From positions 807,803-871,802 of the forward strand of contig VXAA01000914.1 of NCBI GenBank assembly GCA_013399115.1: a stretch of 64,000 nt of DNA, given 5' to 3'. A program made the position numbers and the translations under genes. Below, in pieces: positions 11,287 through 22,600 of this stretch (its first letter is position 1; each line of letters starts with the position of its first letter). Source of the stretch: Anseranas semipalmata (lineage: Eukaryota > Chordata > Aves > Anseriformes > Anseranatidae). The notes below the pieces were generated by a model. That model worked only from the letters and a program-made list of their open reading frames with translations. It was not told where the DNA came from and did not search any database.

Positions 11287-14053
11287 CTGAAGTGGGGTAT
11301 TTTCCTTTGAATACACATCAGAAGCACCAAACTGTGAATACGTCCAGCCTTTGGAAAATGTGTATTAAATAAGCCAAGATAATGTCACCTGCAGGCATAT
11401 TTTGAACCACAGCGGATGTACAAACTGGAACTGGAAGGAGGCAAGCTATGTAGGCCGCAAGAAACAACGTCCTGTGGCAGGCAGCGATAAATCCTCTGAA
11501 CAAATTCAAGATGAACTAACCTATTTGAGTGGTGCATAAATCCTTCATCTGTTTAGGGTTTTAAAAAATTGTGAGATATTTTTAAGGAAAATGGTTGTGT
11601 AAAATCTACCATAACGATGTTGGGCATGGAGAGCTAGACTGTGGCTCACGTGACCTCTCAGCCTGATGGCTGGCAGTCATTGCTGCCAAAGAACACGTGG
11701 AGATCTTAGAGCTCTTCATGAGGACAGGAGAGAAAGTGGTGGTATTTAGACAGACACCTTCCGTTATAAATACACATACACATATGCTTTTATAATATTT
11801 TTTAAAATTGGGATCAAATGCTAGCAAGGCAGAAGCCGCTGGCATATCTGCCAGGGAAGCTGTCTAAATGGACAACCGTCTGGCTGCTGTTAAATGGTCA
11901 CATGATGCCAGAGTCTAGCTCTCAGTCCAGGCTAATAGCTAACTCTACATGTTTGGTCTTCGATGTGGAAGAGGTGCTGTAGGTCAAACTTCAGAGTGAT
12001 CATGTTACGGGACGAACATTTTTGGGTTATGTACAGGAGAGTGACTGTCCTGGGGTATGTGCAGAAAATCCCTTTACTAGCCCAGTAGCTCTGCAGTCTG
12101 TTGATTATAATCTAGCAAATACTGTGGTGCGCGGAAATTTTTTTTCCCTTAAGGCAGCTTTCCTTTCTCCTCTTTCCCCTACTCCTATGTTTTTGGTTAT
12201 TTTATAAGGCAAATCTGGAGGGCCTGGTCATTTCAAATGAAAGATACACGCACTCTTTCTCTTTCCAATTTTGCAACACGTGCAGTGTTGTACAAAGGAT
12301 GCAGTATTACTTCTGACAAACAGAACTGTGGTAGAAAATTACCATGTGTGTCTTTTTCCCACCCCACCCAAAGAGATTTAGTCATAGTGTTGGAAAGTGA
12401 AAGAGACTTTTTTGAGGCTCGGCTGTTACTGTATCTTTTTGAAGAGAAAAGCTCCCACGTTGTGTTTAGAGGACAGGACATTATCAGATACTGTCTGTAT
12501 CTCCATTTTCTCAAGCTATAGATGTGTGTTTCTGATGACTAGCAATCACAAATTCATTGGAAACCCAAACTATTTTTAAAGAAGAGAATTGTATGGGTTT
12601 TATCTAGTTCTGGTCAGTTATCCATCTTCTGTAACAGGGGTCTGATATTTGGTCTTGTCACTAAAATTTCAAGAGATGAAAATCAACAGCCTTGAATTAT
12701 ATTTCCTTTTTTTTTGTTTTGTTTGTTTTTTTTTTTTAATTATTTTTTTAGCAGTAACAAAAGTAATTTAACAAAAATAAAATCAGAAAGTAGTCTATTG
12801 ACGTTGTGTACTCGGTAGTCCTGTCCCTGCCTGTAACAGATTTCACTGATGTATTTTTTAATACAGAAAACTATGTGAAAAGTAAACCTGCCCCTGATTC
12901 TGTCTGATCAAAGCCCATCTGTGTCTGTCTTTTCTGATCAAAGATGCTGCTTTCTCCATGTCCTAGCTTGGCACTTCTGGGGGGAAGATATTTTGGCCGT
13001 AATATGTACCCTTCCAGTAAACTACCCTGGCAGCACTTGGAGGCTCAGTGATGTTCCTGTAGGTTAATTTCATGTTCTGTGAACACTAATTTGTCCCTCC
13101 CCATAGTTATATTAAAATAGTTTAATAGCAGACACGGTATTTTATATTGGGATGGTCGATAGAATGTTTCAGGGGAAAAAAAATAATTCTGGAGAGATTA
13201 GTGTATAGGTCTATGGGGGATTAAAAAAAGCCTGAGCTGTGTTAGTTGCACACAGGTGTGCCCAGAACCTCAATATTGGTAGGAGACAGGAGGAATCCAG
13301 GAATTACTGTATTTCCTGGGCGTCCCATGGACGAGTGCAGCAGTTTATGTCCGTATCAGCTTGCCTTTGCCCTTTCCTTTCCTCCCTCCAGCTGCTCCCC
13401 GGGGAATGAGCAAGGGCAGCAGTCAGGACAGGTGCTGGGAGGGCAGGTTTTCGTTGGGTGGGGCGGAGGTTGTCAAAAGAGTAATATCACAGCTGAGTTT
13501 TCCCTTAATAGACGGAAGTATTCCCATAGAATAAAGTAGTATATCTGTATATTCACGAGTAATGTATTCATTTTTCTTTCTCTGAAGGCCCTCACTCTTC
13601 CTTGTTTGTGAACACTTTCACGTATGTTAATTTTTTCCAGGTACTTGGAATGAAAGTTATTTGCCCCTCGTGTTCTCTCAGCAAGGAGCATTAAATCACT
13701 TTAAGCTTGACTGGCCGAAAGCAAAGTTGTTAAACATGGTACTAACTCCTTTTATTTAATGGCTCTGAGATGAGGAGGGGTTCAATGCAGCGTCTTTTGA
13801 TGATGTAATTAACAGAGCAAGTAGTTTCAGTTTCCATTTCTGGAGCGAGATACCTCCTGCTTGGGGGCCCTTGGGCGGTGGTGTGCGTTGTCCTGGGTGC
13901 GCCGGGGTTATCTCAGCCTCCTGAGCAATTTGTAGTCAGTCTGGCTAGAGTTCATGCTGACTTACAAGATCAATTAATTATCCTGAAGGATTAAAATATA
14001 TTTGTAGATTATATACACAGTATTGAAGTTCTGCCAACGTTGTTTATAATAAA
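11287..14053 (+). other. ZMYM4: ZMYM4 3' UTR (extent uncertain)
   Basis: The sequence after the TAA at 11286 is the 3' untranslated region. No splice signal is needed. Candidate AATAAA signals on the + strand lie at 12776-12781 and 14048-14053, with later ones at 14711, 16615 and 17437. A long T-rich tract (about 12700-12750) precedes the first. The sequence alone cannot choose between them. Confidence 0.55.
12776..12781 (+). terminator. Candidate ZMYM4 polyadenylation signal
   Basis: First canonical AATAAA downstream of the ZMYM4 stop, about 1.5 kb into the 3' UTR, just after a T-rich stretch. A second candidate is at 14048-14053. Both may be used. Confidence 0.35.
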
Positions 14054-17000
14054 GAGTAGCTGAATCACTTGCTAGCCATGCAACACTGCTTATTACTTGA
14101 AATATTCTTTTAAGGAGGAAAATCACGCGTTAGTCTCAGTGTGGACAGAGAAACAACAAAGATGAGTGTGAGAAAGACGAGTAGAAGGTAATGCTTCCTG
14201 CTGACGGGGTTTCTTCTTTATCTGTGTGCCTTTCCGCTGCTAGACACACGTTGTTTAACTGTCTCTAATTCTCGGTACGCAGAGATGATGGCATAGCTGT
14301 ACAGGCTGTCTCATTGGAGAGTTTGGAAGTGCGAGTGCTACTTGTTACTGAGGATATTCCTGTAGAGAATTGCAGTTCTGGTCACTAATGCAAGTCTTTG
14401 GGTTTTGCAGAGATTTTTGTTTAAAATACTTCCTGGAGCGTGGCTGTTGCCTATGCGGCGCTGGCGTTTTCCTAGCAGTTTTCCTTCTGAGAGGTGCTCG
14501 GTGCAGTGCGTACCCGTGGATCTTTCCTGGCTTCAGCTGACTAAAGAAGGAAACTGAAGGCACTTTGAATGTCACAGTTGTTAGGTGCAAAAAGAAGCTA
14601 AATTATCATAGGAATTATTCTTTCAACATGATTAATGACTGATCTGAAAGGAAACCCTGGATTTCTCTGGCAGTAGTCCCCAGCCAAGTGCTGTCCCCTC
14701 GGAGACTTGAAATAAAATGGCAGCAAAGTCACTCGTTTCATGTTTCCTAAGGGTATGCTCACACAATGATGAGGCACCACTGCCCAAGTTTTAGTGCTGG
14801 GGTTACAGAAGTGCTGCTGAATGTGCAGTAAAGTCTTTGTTTTTTGGTAACAATCTCAATAACTCCTTTTAGTCCCTTGAGCAATAGTTTTGCTGTTGCC
14901 TTTGAAAGGAAAACAGATACTATTGTATAAAGTCTTTATGGTGCTCTTCTCAAACCCCAGTCACCATGCTCTCTGTGCAAATTGGAGTTTTGCTAATATC
15001 AGCACAACAGGTGTTTCCCCCCTGCTTTTTTTGTCTTTCATCTGTCATCCATTTGAAACATTCCTAAGAGATAGAGCAGAGGCAAAGTTAAGATTTGCTC
15101 TCTTGTATGAAATTGCTGCTCATCTACAGTATGTCCCAGGTAGAAGGGATCAGCCTTGCAAGATTTGAAGAAATAACGAGTTTTGTGCAATCAACTTACA
15201 TATCCTTACAGAAATAGGGAGTCTACAACCAGTCACTGCAGAGGCTGCAGTTTTCTGCAGAGCAGTAATTTTTAATTCCCAATTACAATGATTGAAATCT
15301 ATCCCTCGAATCTTCCCTGTAGGAACCTGGTTATTTTTCCTTTCTTTTGCTTGAGAAACTACCCAGTTTTAAAGATGGTGTTTTGTAACCGAGGATGAGC
15401 ACCAAAATCTGTAAAAATCATGGACCGTGGACAAAAAGCTCTAGAAGTAGTTTTAGGAGCAATGAAAACTGGATCAGAGTGTGCTCTGCCTGTCGGAGTT
15501 ACAGTTCAGAAACCCAGGCTTGCCTCTTCTGCACTGACAGTTTGTTGGAGCTTTGTGTCAGTAAAGCAGGTGGGAACCACTGGTTTTCATCTCTTCATAG
15601 TTTCCTTGAAAGATGAAACCACAAGACCAGTTCTCACAGGTTCACTTCCTTTGCTGTCTCACTATGTCAGCTGCTTGAGAGAAATCTCTCCCCAGCAAAA
15701 TGCCTGCAGATTTGTCGGGCAGGTTGGACTAACTGTCTACACCAGGAGTATGCTTTTGTATCTTCCCTGGGGGAAAGCAGTTGGCTTGACAAAGGGGGAG
15801 TAGAATGTTTTTGCACAACGTTGCATTTATTAAAAAGGTTGACTCCATCCCTTTTTAGAAGGTGGAATTTTTAAGTAAGAGGGAAATTACTCGTTTAACC
15901 TGTCCTCTGGCATGAAGGTATCCCTTCTGCCTTTGTCCACTGGCTTCCATGTCCAGCCCACACCACCTGGCTGAGCTCTAAGACCTTGTCTTTTTATCTT
16001 CAATTTACTTCCTCTCCATTTCCCAGACACATTCAGTAACTCTTATAACTGACGGCTCACTTACTTTCAGTAACTGACGGCTCTGTGCAGCAGCGTGCCG
16101 CTACCCTATTTACTGCACTGGCTTGCGCAGGTGGCTGGTTGTATGTGGCAAGAAGCTAAACTAAATGACATTTAAGCGTATAGGTATCATCATTTTATAT
16201 TCAAAGCACCTCAATTAGATGCTATTATGAAAAATCAGTGAATGTGGGCACAGATCAAAGATGGGACTAACAGGTAGAGAACCTGATTTTAAAAGTGTTG
16301 AAGTTTCTGCACCTAGAATAGTAGCTTTTCTGCTGTTTTGTGGCATATAGCAAAATCTGCAACAACTTTTTAATTTTTTTTTTTTTTTTTTTAATTTTCA
16401 TCAATAGATGCTGCAGCCATGGAGGTCATTAGCACTCAGTTGATTGCACCAGCGCTAGGTCCAGGGAGTACTGCAAAGTTGTAGAATGTTTTTAAAAGTT
16501 ATAAAGGCTTTAAGGAACCCAGACATCTTGGATTCTTCGAGCCACAGTACTTAAATTTCCATTGGACAATAACAGTCACTAAGCTAATGTTTTTTCAGCA
16601 GAGATTTGTTTTTTAATAAAGAAACAAAAACTAGGGTATCTTAGATTATCACTTGCTCAGAGGGAAAGGGAATTTATTACAAGAAACTGTCAAGCTAAAC
16701 AAAGCGTCAAACACCAAATCTCAAAATGCCTCCCAAGTGCACAATTTTGATTAACAAAAATCCAGTCCAACTTCCTAATGTTCAGACTTAATTGATGCAG
16801 GCTGCAATAGCCACAGTAAGTACAGCTTGGTTAATTTTGTGGTTTATAGTCGACTGTTGGATATGCCAATGAAGAGCATACCTAGGACCTTAGGTCTACA
16901 ATCTTTGACCTTTTTACTCACTATATATTTGTAACACAAAAAAGCCAGAACACTTGGAAAAGGTCTTTTAGAAATGGAGCCAGGCTTCTCCCTCTAGGAA

Positions 17001-18500
17001 AAGGGTGTGAGTGACTACTCTTGACTTTGTCCCCAGTTGAGCCACTGACTCATTATATAGCCCAGGATCCAGTGTACACATAACTACTGTTGTATAGATG
17101 AAGCCTCATGTTTGGTCCCTTGCCAATCTGTACCTCGGTTGTACCCATCTGTAAATTGGCCAGACTTTCCTACCTCGTTTGGGCATTATGAGGCTAAATT
17201 CTGTAGGATGCTTTGCAGCCCCATGATGAAAGGTGCTATATAGCTGCAAAGTGTTACTTCAAAAGATTTAAATAGGTCACCAGTGCATCATAACCTATAT
17301 TAAAAAGACTTTTCTTATATGAGAATTTATAGAGTTCAATGTATGGTATTAATAAGTGAATTACTGAGACCCCAAAAATAGTTTTTGTTTGAATCGTATC
17401 TGTATTCTGGAAAAGTGATTAAAAACCTTTAACCTTAATAAAAGAGTACATCCTCATTTCCTGTATTATATTGGAATCTAAGTTTAAAAGCAGAATCTCA
17501 TACATTTTAAGGGGGGAGGGTTTAGCTGTTTTTAAGCCAACATTAAAATAGCAGCTTAATACCTTCACGGCAAGGCTTGGTCTTTCTCACACGGCTGCAC
17601 AGCATCTCACACTGAGTTTTGCTCCTTTTTGAAGCCTTTGGGATTGGCTGTAATTAGATCAATTAGCAAGTTTGTTACACACACCCCTTCCCCAAAACAA
17701 AAAGAAGGGGCAGTGGTGGTGGCTTGTCCTCCAACTTAACAACCATTTGGAGCTAAAACTTCAAACTTTCCCTGTTTTTCAGTTAATTACCATGGTATTG
17801 CTTATTTTTCAACATATCTTTTCTTTATCAATGCATTTTATACAGGCAGAGAGGTAAATAACGGAGGCAACTGCTCCTAACCAGCTGCTGCTCATGCAGC
17901 GAGGAAACCAAGTGCTGGGAAGTGCCAGCAGGGAGCCGGGCAGGACTGGCGCTGCCCAATGCATCTGCGGGCAGGAGGACTCCTCGGCACTGAATATCGC
18001 ATCTGCCTTAAAATGCCAGAAATGCCCAAGAGCACACAGGAACAGAAACAGCACCACTCACCTGGAAAACCCCGTTGAACAGAGGTTGATGTGCCTTCCA
18101 GCAGGGGCAGTGAAAACCCTCGTGGTTTTCTGAATGAGGTCCCGCAACCTGCTCTGTGTCAGGATCCGTAAGAGCTTTACCCAGCGTCATTGGCACTAAT
18201 CCTGGATCGTGCTGGTGCACCCACAGGCGGGTGAGCCGCCTGCGCAGCCAGCCCTGCCTCACCAAGCCGAGCAATCAGAGATGGTCCTGCGGGAGGCATC
18301 AAGAAAACAGACGTGGGCAGTCCAGCAAAAACACTACTCACGTGCTGGTTAAATGCTCCCAGAACATGCTGCTGGTCACCGCAAGCTGGATTTGCGCATT
18401 GGTAGCTGGTGTTCACTTGCAAAGACAGGGAAGATTGAAAAGATGGTTGAGAATGATGGGATGTGAATTGTAAAAGTGGTGGTGAAATACTGCAGCTGCT
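14054..18500. other. Intergenic, no gene recognised
   Basis: Moderate-GC DNA with short ORFs on both strands. A T-tract of about 30 bases lies near 16365-16396. The longest + ORF (15420-15803) resembles no family I know and lacks a convincing gene context. I see no tRNA, CRISPR or recognisable repeat here. Confidence 0.5.
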
Positions 18501-20340
18501 TATTGACTAATGCTGTCGCTTAATGCATTAATGTAGGCAATTAATTACCAGGAGTTGGGGAGGAGGTTGGTACTGCTGCGACAGCACCAGAGCGCATTCC
18601 TCACCTCTAAGGCAGTGCTGCTCTGGCTCTTTTTGGAGGAGCTAAGAGTTGTTTCTCTGGTCGAGGATGGCTGCACAGGCACAACATGACAATGCTGAGC
18701 TGTGTTAACGAGGCCCTTCCTCGTTAAGTTCACTTTCTGCACTCCCGCTCTCACAATGGCAACACTTGGTCTTTTTTTCCCCGCAAAGGCTTTAGGTTCA
18801 GATCCCGCAGATCTGCCTAAACGCACAAGCAGCCGAGGCAGGGCTGCTCGGCACCGGGCAGACCCCGGGGCTGGCTCACGGCACGGCTGCTCCCCACTGA
18901 GCTGCCGCGGGGGCCACGCTTTGGCCCCTGCCCCCCCATGCAAACCCACCCCTGCATGTCAGTGTTTACAGGGTCAAGACCTTAATTTGCAAACTACGAC
19001 TTAAGACTTAGTCTAGATGCTTGATAACAAAGTCACGGTTAGCTCATTAGCGAGTGCCTGTAAGCCCACACAGGCTCCAGGGCCGCTCTATGTGACAGCA
19101 GTGACTTGCAAATACTCGGTCCTCGCCGTCGCTGTTGCCGCTGCGTGCCAAGGCGATGCGAGCCGTTCCGCGGTGGCAGCGTCAGCAGGGATGAGGCGGT
19201 AGCGGGGCAGCTGGAGGGGCTCGGGCTGGGATGTGCCTGCATGTGCACCGAGCTCCTGCTGCATCAGTATTTTTTTATATTCAGATAAAAAGTCCCCGTT
19301 CCACATGTCAGTCCAGTCTGTCACTTGTCACCACGTATGGCTTGAGTTAAACACTGTTTATAATAAATCTACCTACATCCTTGCCAGCATCTTGCCTTTC
19401 CACAGGGAGAGAGTGCAAGATGGAAAAGCTGCAAGTCTGTGGCTGTTCCCAGACACTGCACATCCCAAAGCAGGGACAGGAACCCAAGCCCAAGCCTCCT
19501 GTTCCCATTCCCTCTGCACCTTTCAGTTCTCCGATGTGACGCTTCCCCTTGCACCCAGCCAAACCTCCCTGAAGGAATCGCACGGACTGCTCCCGCGCTG
19601 CGCAGTTCTCCCAGATAATGCTATCAGCACGACTCACGTGTCAGCTTTACATCAGCACTATTCAACCACAATCATATAGGTTGGAAGGGATCTCTGTGAG
19701 TCTCCGGCTCCCAGAAGTCACACCCTGTTGCACAGCAGCTTTGTGACCTTGGTGCCACGGTCTCATGGACACAGGGTGACACCGGCCGGGAGCCGCTGCC
19801 CATCCTGCCTGGAGGAGCTTCTCCAAACCCAGCCTCTGCTCCCACTTTTGAGTCTGTTCTGTTCCCTTTGGTTGCATTCCAGGGGCGGCAGCACACATCC
19901 CATAGCCATAGATGAAAGCCACCAGGCAAGGCTGACTCCTCTACCCTGCTCTTTAAATAGCACGGGGGTTCTTGCTGCTGTTCCCAGGCCAGACCATCAG
20001 AGCCTCCCTGTGCACAGCAGGGCACACAACCCTCAAATTCAGGCACACAGAAAATTAGCCTCTCCCTGGTGTCTCACGAACACTGCAATCGCATCGTCCA
20101 GCTCTTTTGAATACAGGAGCTAAAAGTCCCGAGCCCCAGCCCTCCCACTTCACAACGGCACAAACCTGCAGCCGCGTCTCACGCTGGGGGAGGCAGAAGC
20201 CACGCAGCGCTTCTGCCCGCGTTCCTGCCGTCGGTGCCAGCCGAGGGTGAAGGAAGAACACGTGGCTCCAAGGACGCCGCGGCCCCGCTGCACGAGAGCC
20301 CTCTCCCACCCCTGCCACAGGCACGAGCCACCACGACACC
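18500..20340. other. Intergenic, GC rising; no gene recognised
   Basis: GC content climbs from here to about 30 kb. Many overlapping ORFs appear on both strands because stops are rare. None resembles a known family. A CR1 3'-end relic lies near 19655-19700. Confidence 0.5.
19655..19705 (-). repeat. CR1 3'-end relic
   Basis: The + strand reads 'aatcatataggttggaaggga' followed by 'tctctg', the form seen at the 3' end of many CR1 copies. Orientation matches an element on the minus strand. Only the terminal part is recognisable; the following 100 bases may be a diverged continuation. Confidence 0.45.
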
Positions 20341-20356
20341 ACACCTGCAAGCCACT

Positions 20357-20362
20357 TTTATT
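20357..20362 (-). terminator. Polyadenylation signal of the ISG12-family gene
   Basis: AATAAA on the minus strand (TTTATT on +), about 80 bases past the stop codon at 20441. This gives a short 3' UTR, as expected for this compact gene. Confidence 0.65.
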
Positions 20363-20440
20363 GTCTTCTGCGCGCTCATTGCTCCCGCGGGTCAGCAGCT
20401 CTTTGCACGGCCGCAGCAGTGGGAGTGCTGCTGTGTGTCT

Positions 20441-21288
20441 TTACTGGGATTTGCCATCTGGGGTTTTATTCCCTTTGGACAGCTTGGCTCCGGCTGCCGC
20501 ACCTAGGGGCGCAAGGGTTGAAGTCAGCCCAATTTTGGCACCAACAGAGAGTCCTGTGGCTCCTGCAAAGACAGAAATAGGCACGATGCCCTGGGCGCTA
20601 CTGCACCAAGGACTTATCCCTTCCCCATAGTTTTGGGCAAATGAAACCAAGGATGCATTGAAAGGCACAGGCTCTGTACCAAGCCGAGTTCATAACCCCA
20701 AGTCACTCCCACATGTGCAACCCTCCGGGGACGGTCCCAGCACGGCTCAGTGCTCCTGCCCCACCACTCACCGACCGACTGCAGCACGGCCACGGTGCTG
20801 CCGGCAGCCACTCCTCCTCCGTTGGCTATGGCAGCCACTGACATCATCTTGGCAGCTATGGACCCAGCGGAGATGCCGACCGCCGTAAACCCCAGCGCCG
20901 AGATGCACACCGGGATGCCGATGAGTGCCACTCCTGCAGCCGGTAAAATGTCGCGTCAGCGTGGTCCCTGCCACCCGCGCACAGGGTCCCATCCCAATGG
21001 GGGTGTCAGAGCGAGGGCTGTGGGGTGCAGGGATGGGGATGCCCCATCCCCAGGGAGAAAGGGAAAGGCGTGCAGGGCTGCAGCAGCGGCTGCCAAGGGC
21101 TTTCCCAGCACAGCAGAGCCTGGCCAAAGCCTCCCTGGGTGCCCACCCGGGGCTCAGGGCAGCCCCCGCCCCCGAGCTCTGCTCACCCACCCTGTGACAA
21201 AGGCACTCCGCAGGCAAGCCAGGGGCCAGCACCTTACCTACTCCGACAGCAGCCCCAATAGTCGCTCCTTTGATTTTACTTTCCATCG
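20441..21288 (-). CDS. ISG12/FAM14 family interferon-stimulated gene (IFI27L2/IFI6-like)
   Basis: Three coding exons on the minus strand, all phase 1: 21238-21288 (ATG at 21284-21286), 20772-20933 and 20441-20562 (TAA at 20441-20443), giving 110 residues. The start follows a TTCCTTAG acceptor, so at least one untranslated exon lies upstream. The protein is almost wholly hydrophobic and glycine/alanine-rich. It carries the family's core signature [18 protein letters not shown] then [12 protein letters not shown] and VLQSVGATGLS, and ends with a short hydrophilic lysine tail. Known: ISG12 proteins are small interferon-induced proteins of mitochondria, ER or nuclear envelope tied to apoptosis and antiviral responses. 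Inference: this is the bird ISG12(2)-type gene, but I cannot choose between the names IFI27L2 and IFI6. A decayed paralogue lies just upstream. Confidence 0.88.
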
Positions 21289-22150
21289 CTAAGGAAGAAA
21301 GGAGAGAAAGCATCACTCAGGCCGGGCAGAGCTCACGCCCCAGGCAGAAAGGGAGCCGCAGTACCGATGGCAGACCCCATCCCGCCAGCTCCTGCAGGCT
21401 TCCCTCCGCCGTGCCCACCCGCCGGGCCCGCTGTACCTGCCCGCTGTGCTTGCAGCGCCCGTCTGCCTGCCACACCCTGGTAACCCGGAAAAAGGACGGG
21501 GCAGTGATCGCCCCATCTCACCCAGCACCGCCCCAGGGCCGTCCCGTGCTGTCATCATCTCTCGGCTGACAGGAAGAATCTGGTCTGGTTTGGATGGAGC
21601 TCACCTCTCTCCAGGAACTCCCGTGGGTTGGGTTTGCGCGCAAAAGCAGTGTGGGTGATGCAGCGGGGTTTTGGCAGCTGCCGAGCAGTGCTCACACAGG
21701 CAAGGACGTCTCCGCTTCTCGCGCTGCAAGGAGCCGCGGGAGCTCAGGCAGCGGGGAGGGGACCCGGGCAGCACAGCTGACCCTGGCTGCCGAGGGGATG
21801 TCCCACAGCGAGTGCCATTGTGCTCGGCAACAAAACTGGGGGGGGGCAAGAAGAAGGAGGGGTCAGAGTGATGACGTTTGTCTTCCCAAGCCAGCGTTGC
21901 ACGTGATGGACCCCGCTTTCCTGGAAGGGGCCAAACTCCCGCCTGCCGCTGGGAAGGAGCCAACTCCTCGTTTTGCTTTGCTTGCAGGTGCAGCTTTTGC
22001 TTCACCCAGCAAACTGTCTTTATCGCAACCCAGGCGTTTTCTCGCTTTTACCTTTCCTGTTCTCTGCCCCTTCCCACGGCAGGCAGCGAGCAAGCAGCTG
22101 CGTGGGGCTCAGCTGCCCACCGGGGTTAAACTGCAACAGGAGCTGATGTC
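21289..22150 (-). promoter_or_regulatory. Probable 5' exon, intron 1 and promoter region of the ISG12-family gene
   Basis: The untranslated first exon and promoter should lie here, since the coding exon at 21288 begins at an acceptor. Possible first-exon donors on the minus strand are GCAG|GTACAG (exon end about 21437) and GAGAG|GTGAGC (about 21607); I cannot decide. A STAT-type palindrome TTCCTGGAA lies at 21918-21926, and an ISRE-like but imperfect AAAAGCGAGAAAAC lies on the minus strand near 22037-22055. No TATA box was seen. The upstream boundary is the 3' end of the decayed copy. Confidence 0.35.
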
Positions 22151-22600
22151 TTTATTCGGAGTGCCTTTATTTGGGGGGCTCGGACACAGCAGGGGTCATG
22201 GCAGAGACCCGCGGGGGTCTGCAGGGGGATGGACACAGATACTCACAGAGCCACGGCAGGGACCCAACAGCTGCCCCAGTAACCAACACAACGACCTTCG
22301 CAGCCGTAGGGATTCCTGACACCCCTGAGGAAGAGGAGGAGAAGTCAGCCCCAGCCCAGGCCCCCAGTGCACCCCATTGCCCATGGGAGCATCACCCCTA
22401 GGACAGCCTGAGGACGAGCAGCCCCCCCAGATCCCACCCCTCCCCTGGGGCAGCCCCTACGGTGCCAGGCTGGGGGCACTCACCAAGGGGCTGTCCTGTG
22501 GCCACTCAGCTCCCAGAAGCCACCCCCCTGCCACTGGCCAAGGCAGCGGAGGACATCATTTTGGCAGCAGCAGCAGCCCTCGCTTTCTGCTCTGATGGGG
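22151..22600 (-). pseudogene. Decayed second ISG12/FAM14 copy
   Basis: Two exon remnants align codon for codon with the intact gene. The middle exon (about 22484-22600) retains AAKMMSSAALASGRGVASGS and the same phase-1 GTGAGT donor, but the codon after that serine is TGA (22506-22508) where the intact gene has ACC. Its 5' half has lost the family pattern, and no equivalent of the start exon (MESKIKGAT) was found upstream. The last exon (22167-22315) keeps its acceptor and phase, and is open for 48 codons from GIPTAAKVVVLVTGAAVG to a TAA that overlaps an AATAAA signal. A second AATAAA is at 22151-22156. Inference: a tandem duplicate that lost coding capacity. The last exon could still serve in a non-coding or rearranged transcript. 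Confidence 0.7.

Noticed and set aside
15420..15803. 127-codon ORF on the + strand between ZMYM4 and the ISG12 gene
   Set aside because: No recognisable domain, no splice or promoter context. An overlapping ORF in another frame is equally plausible.
22037..22055. Interferon response element on the minus strand (AAAAGCGAGAAAAC)
   Set aside because: It has two extra bases relative to GAAANNGAAA, so it was mentioned only as ISRE-like and not called as a site.
21594..22319. 241-codon ORF on the + strand
   Set aside because: It is stop-poor because of high GC, resembles no family, and lies across the promoter interval and antisense to the decayed ISG12 exon.
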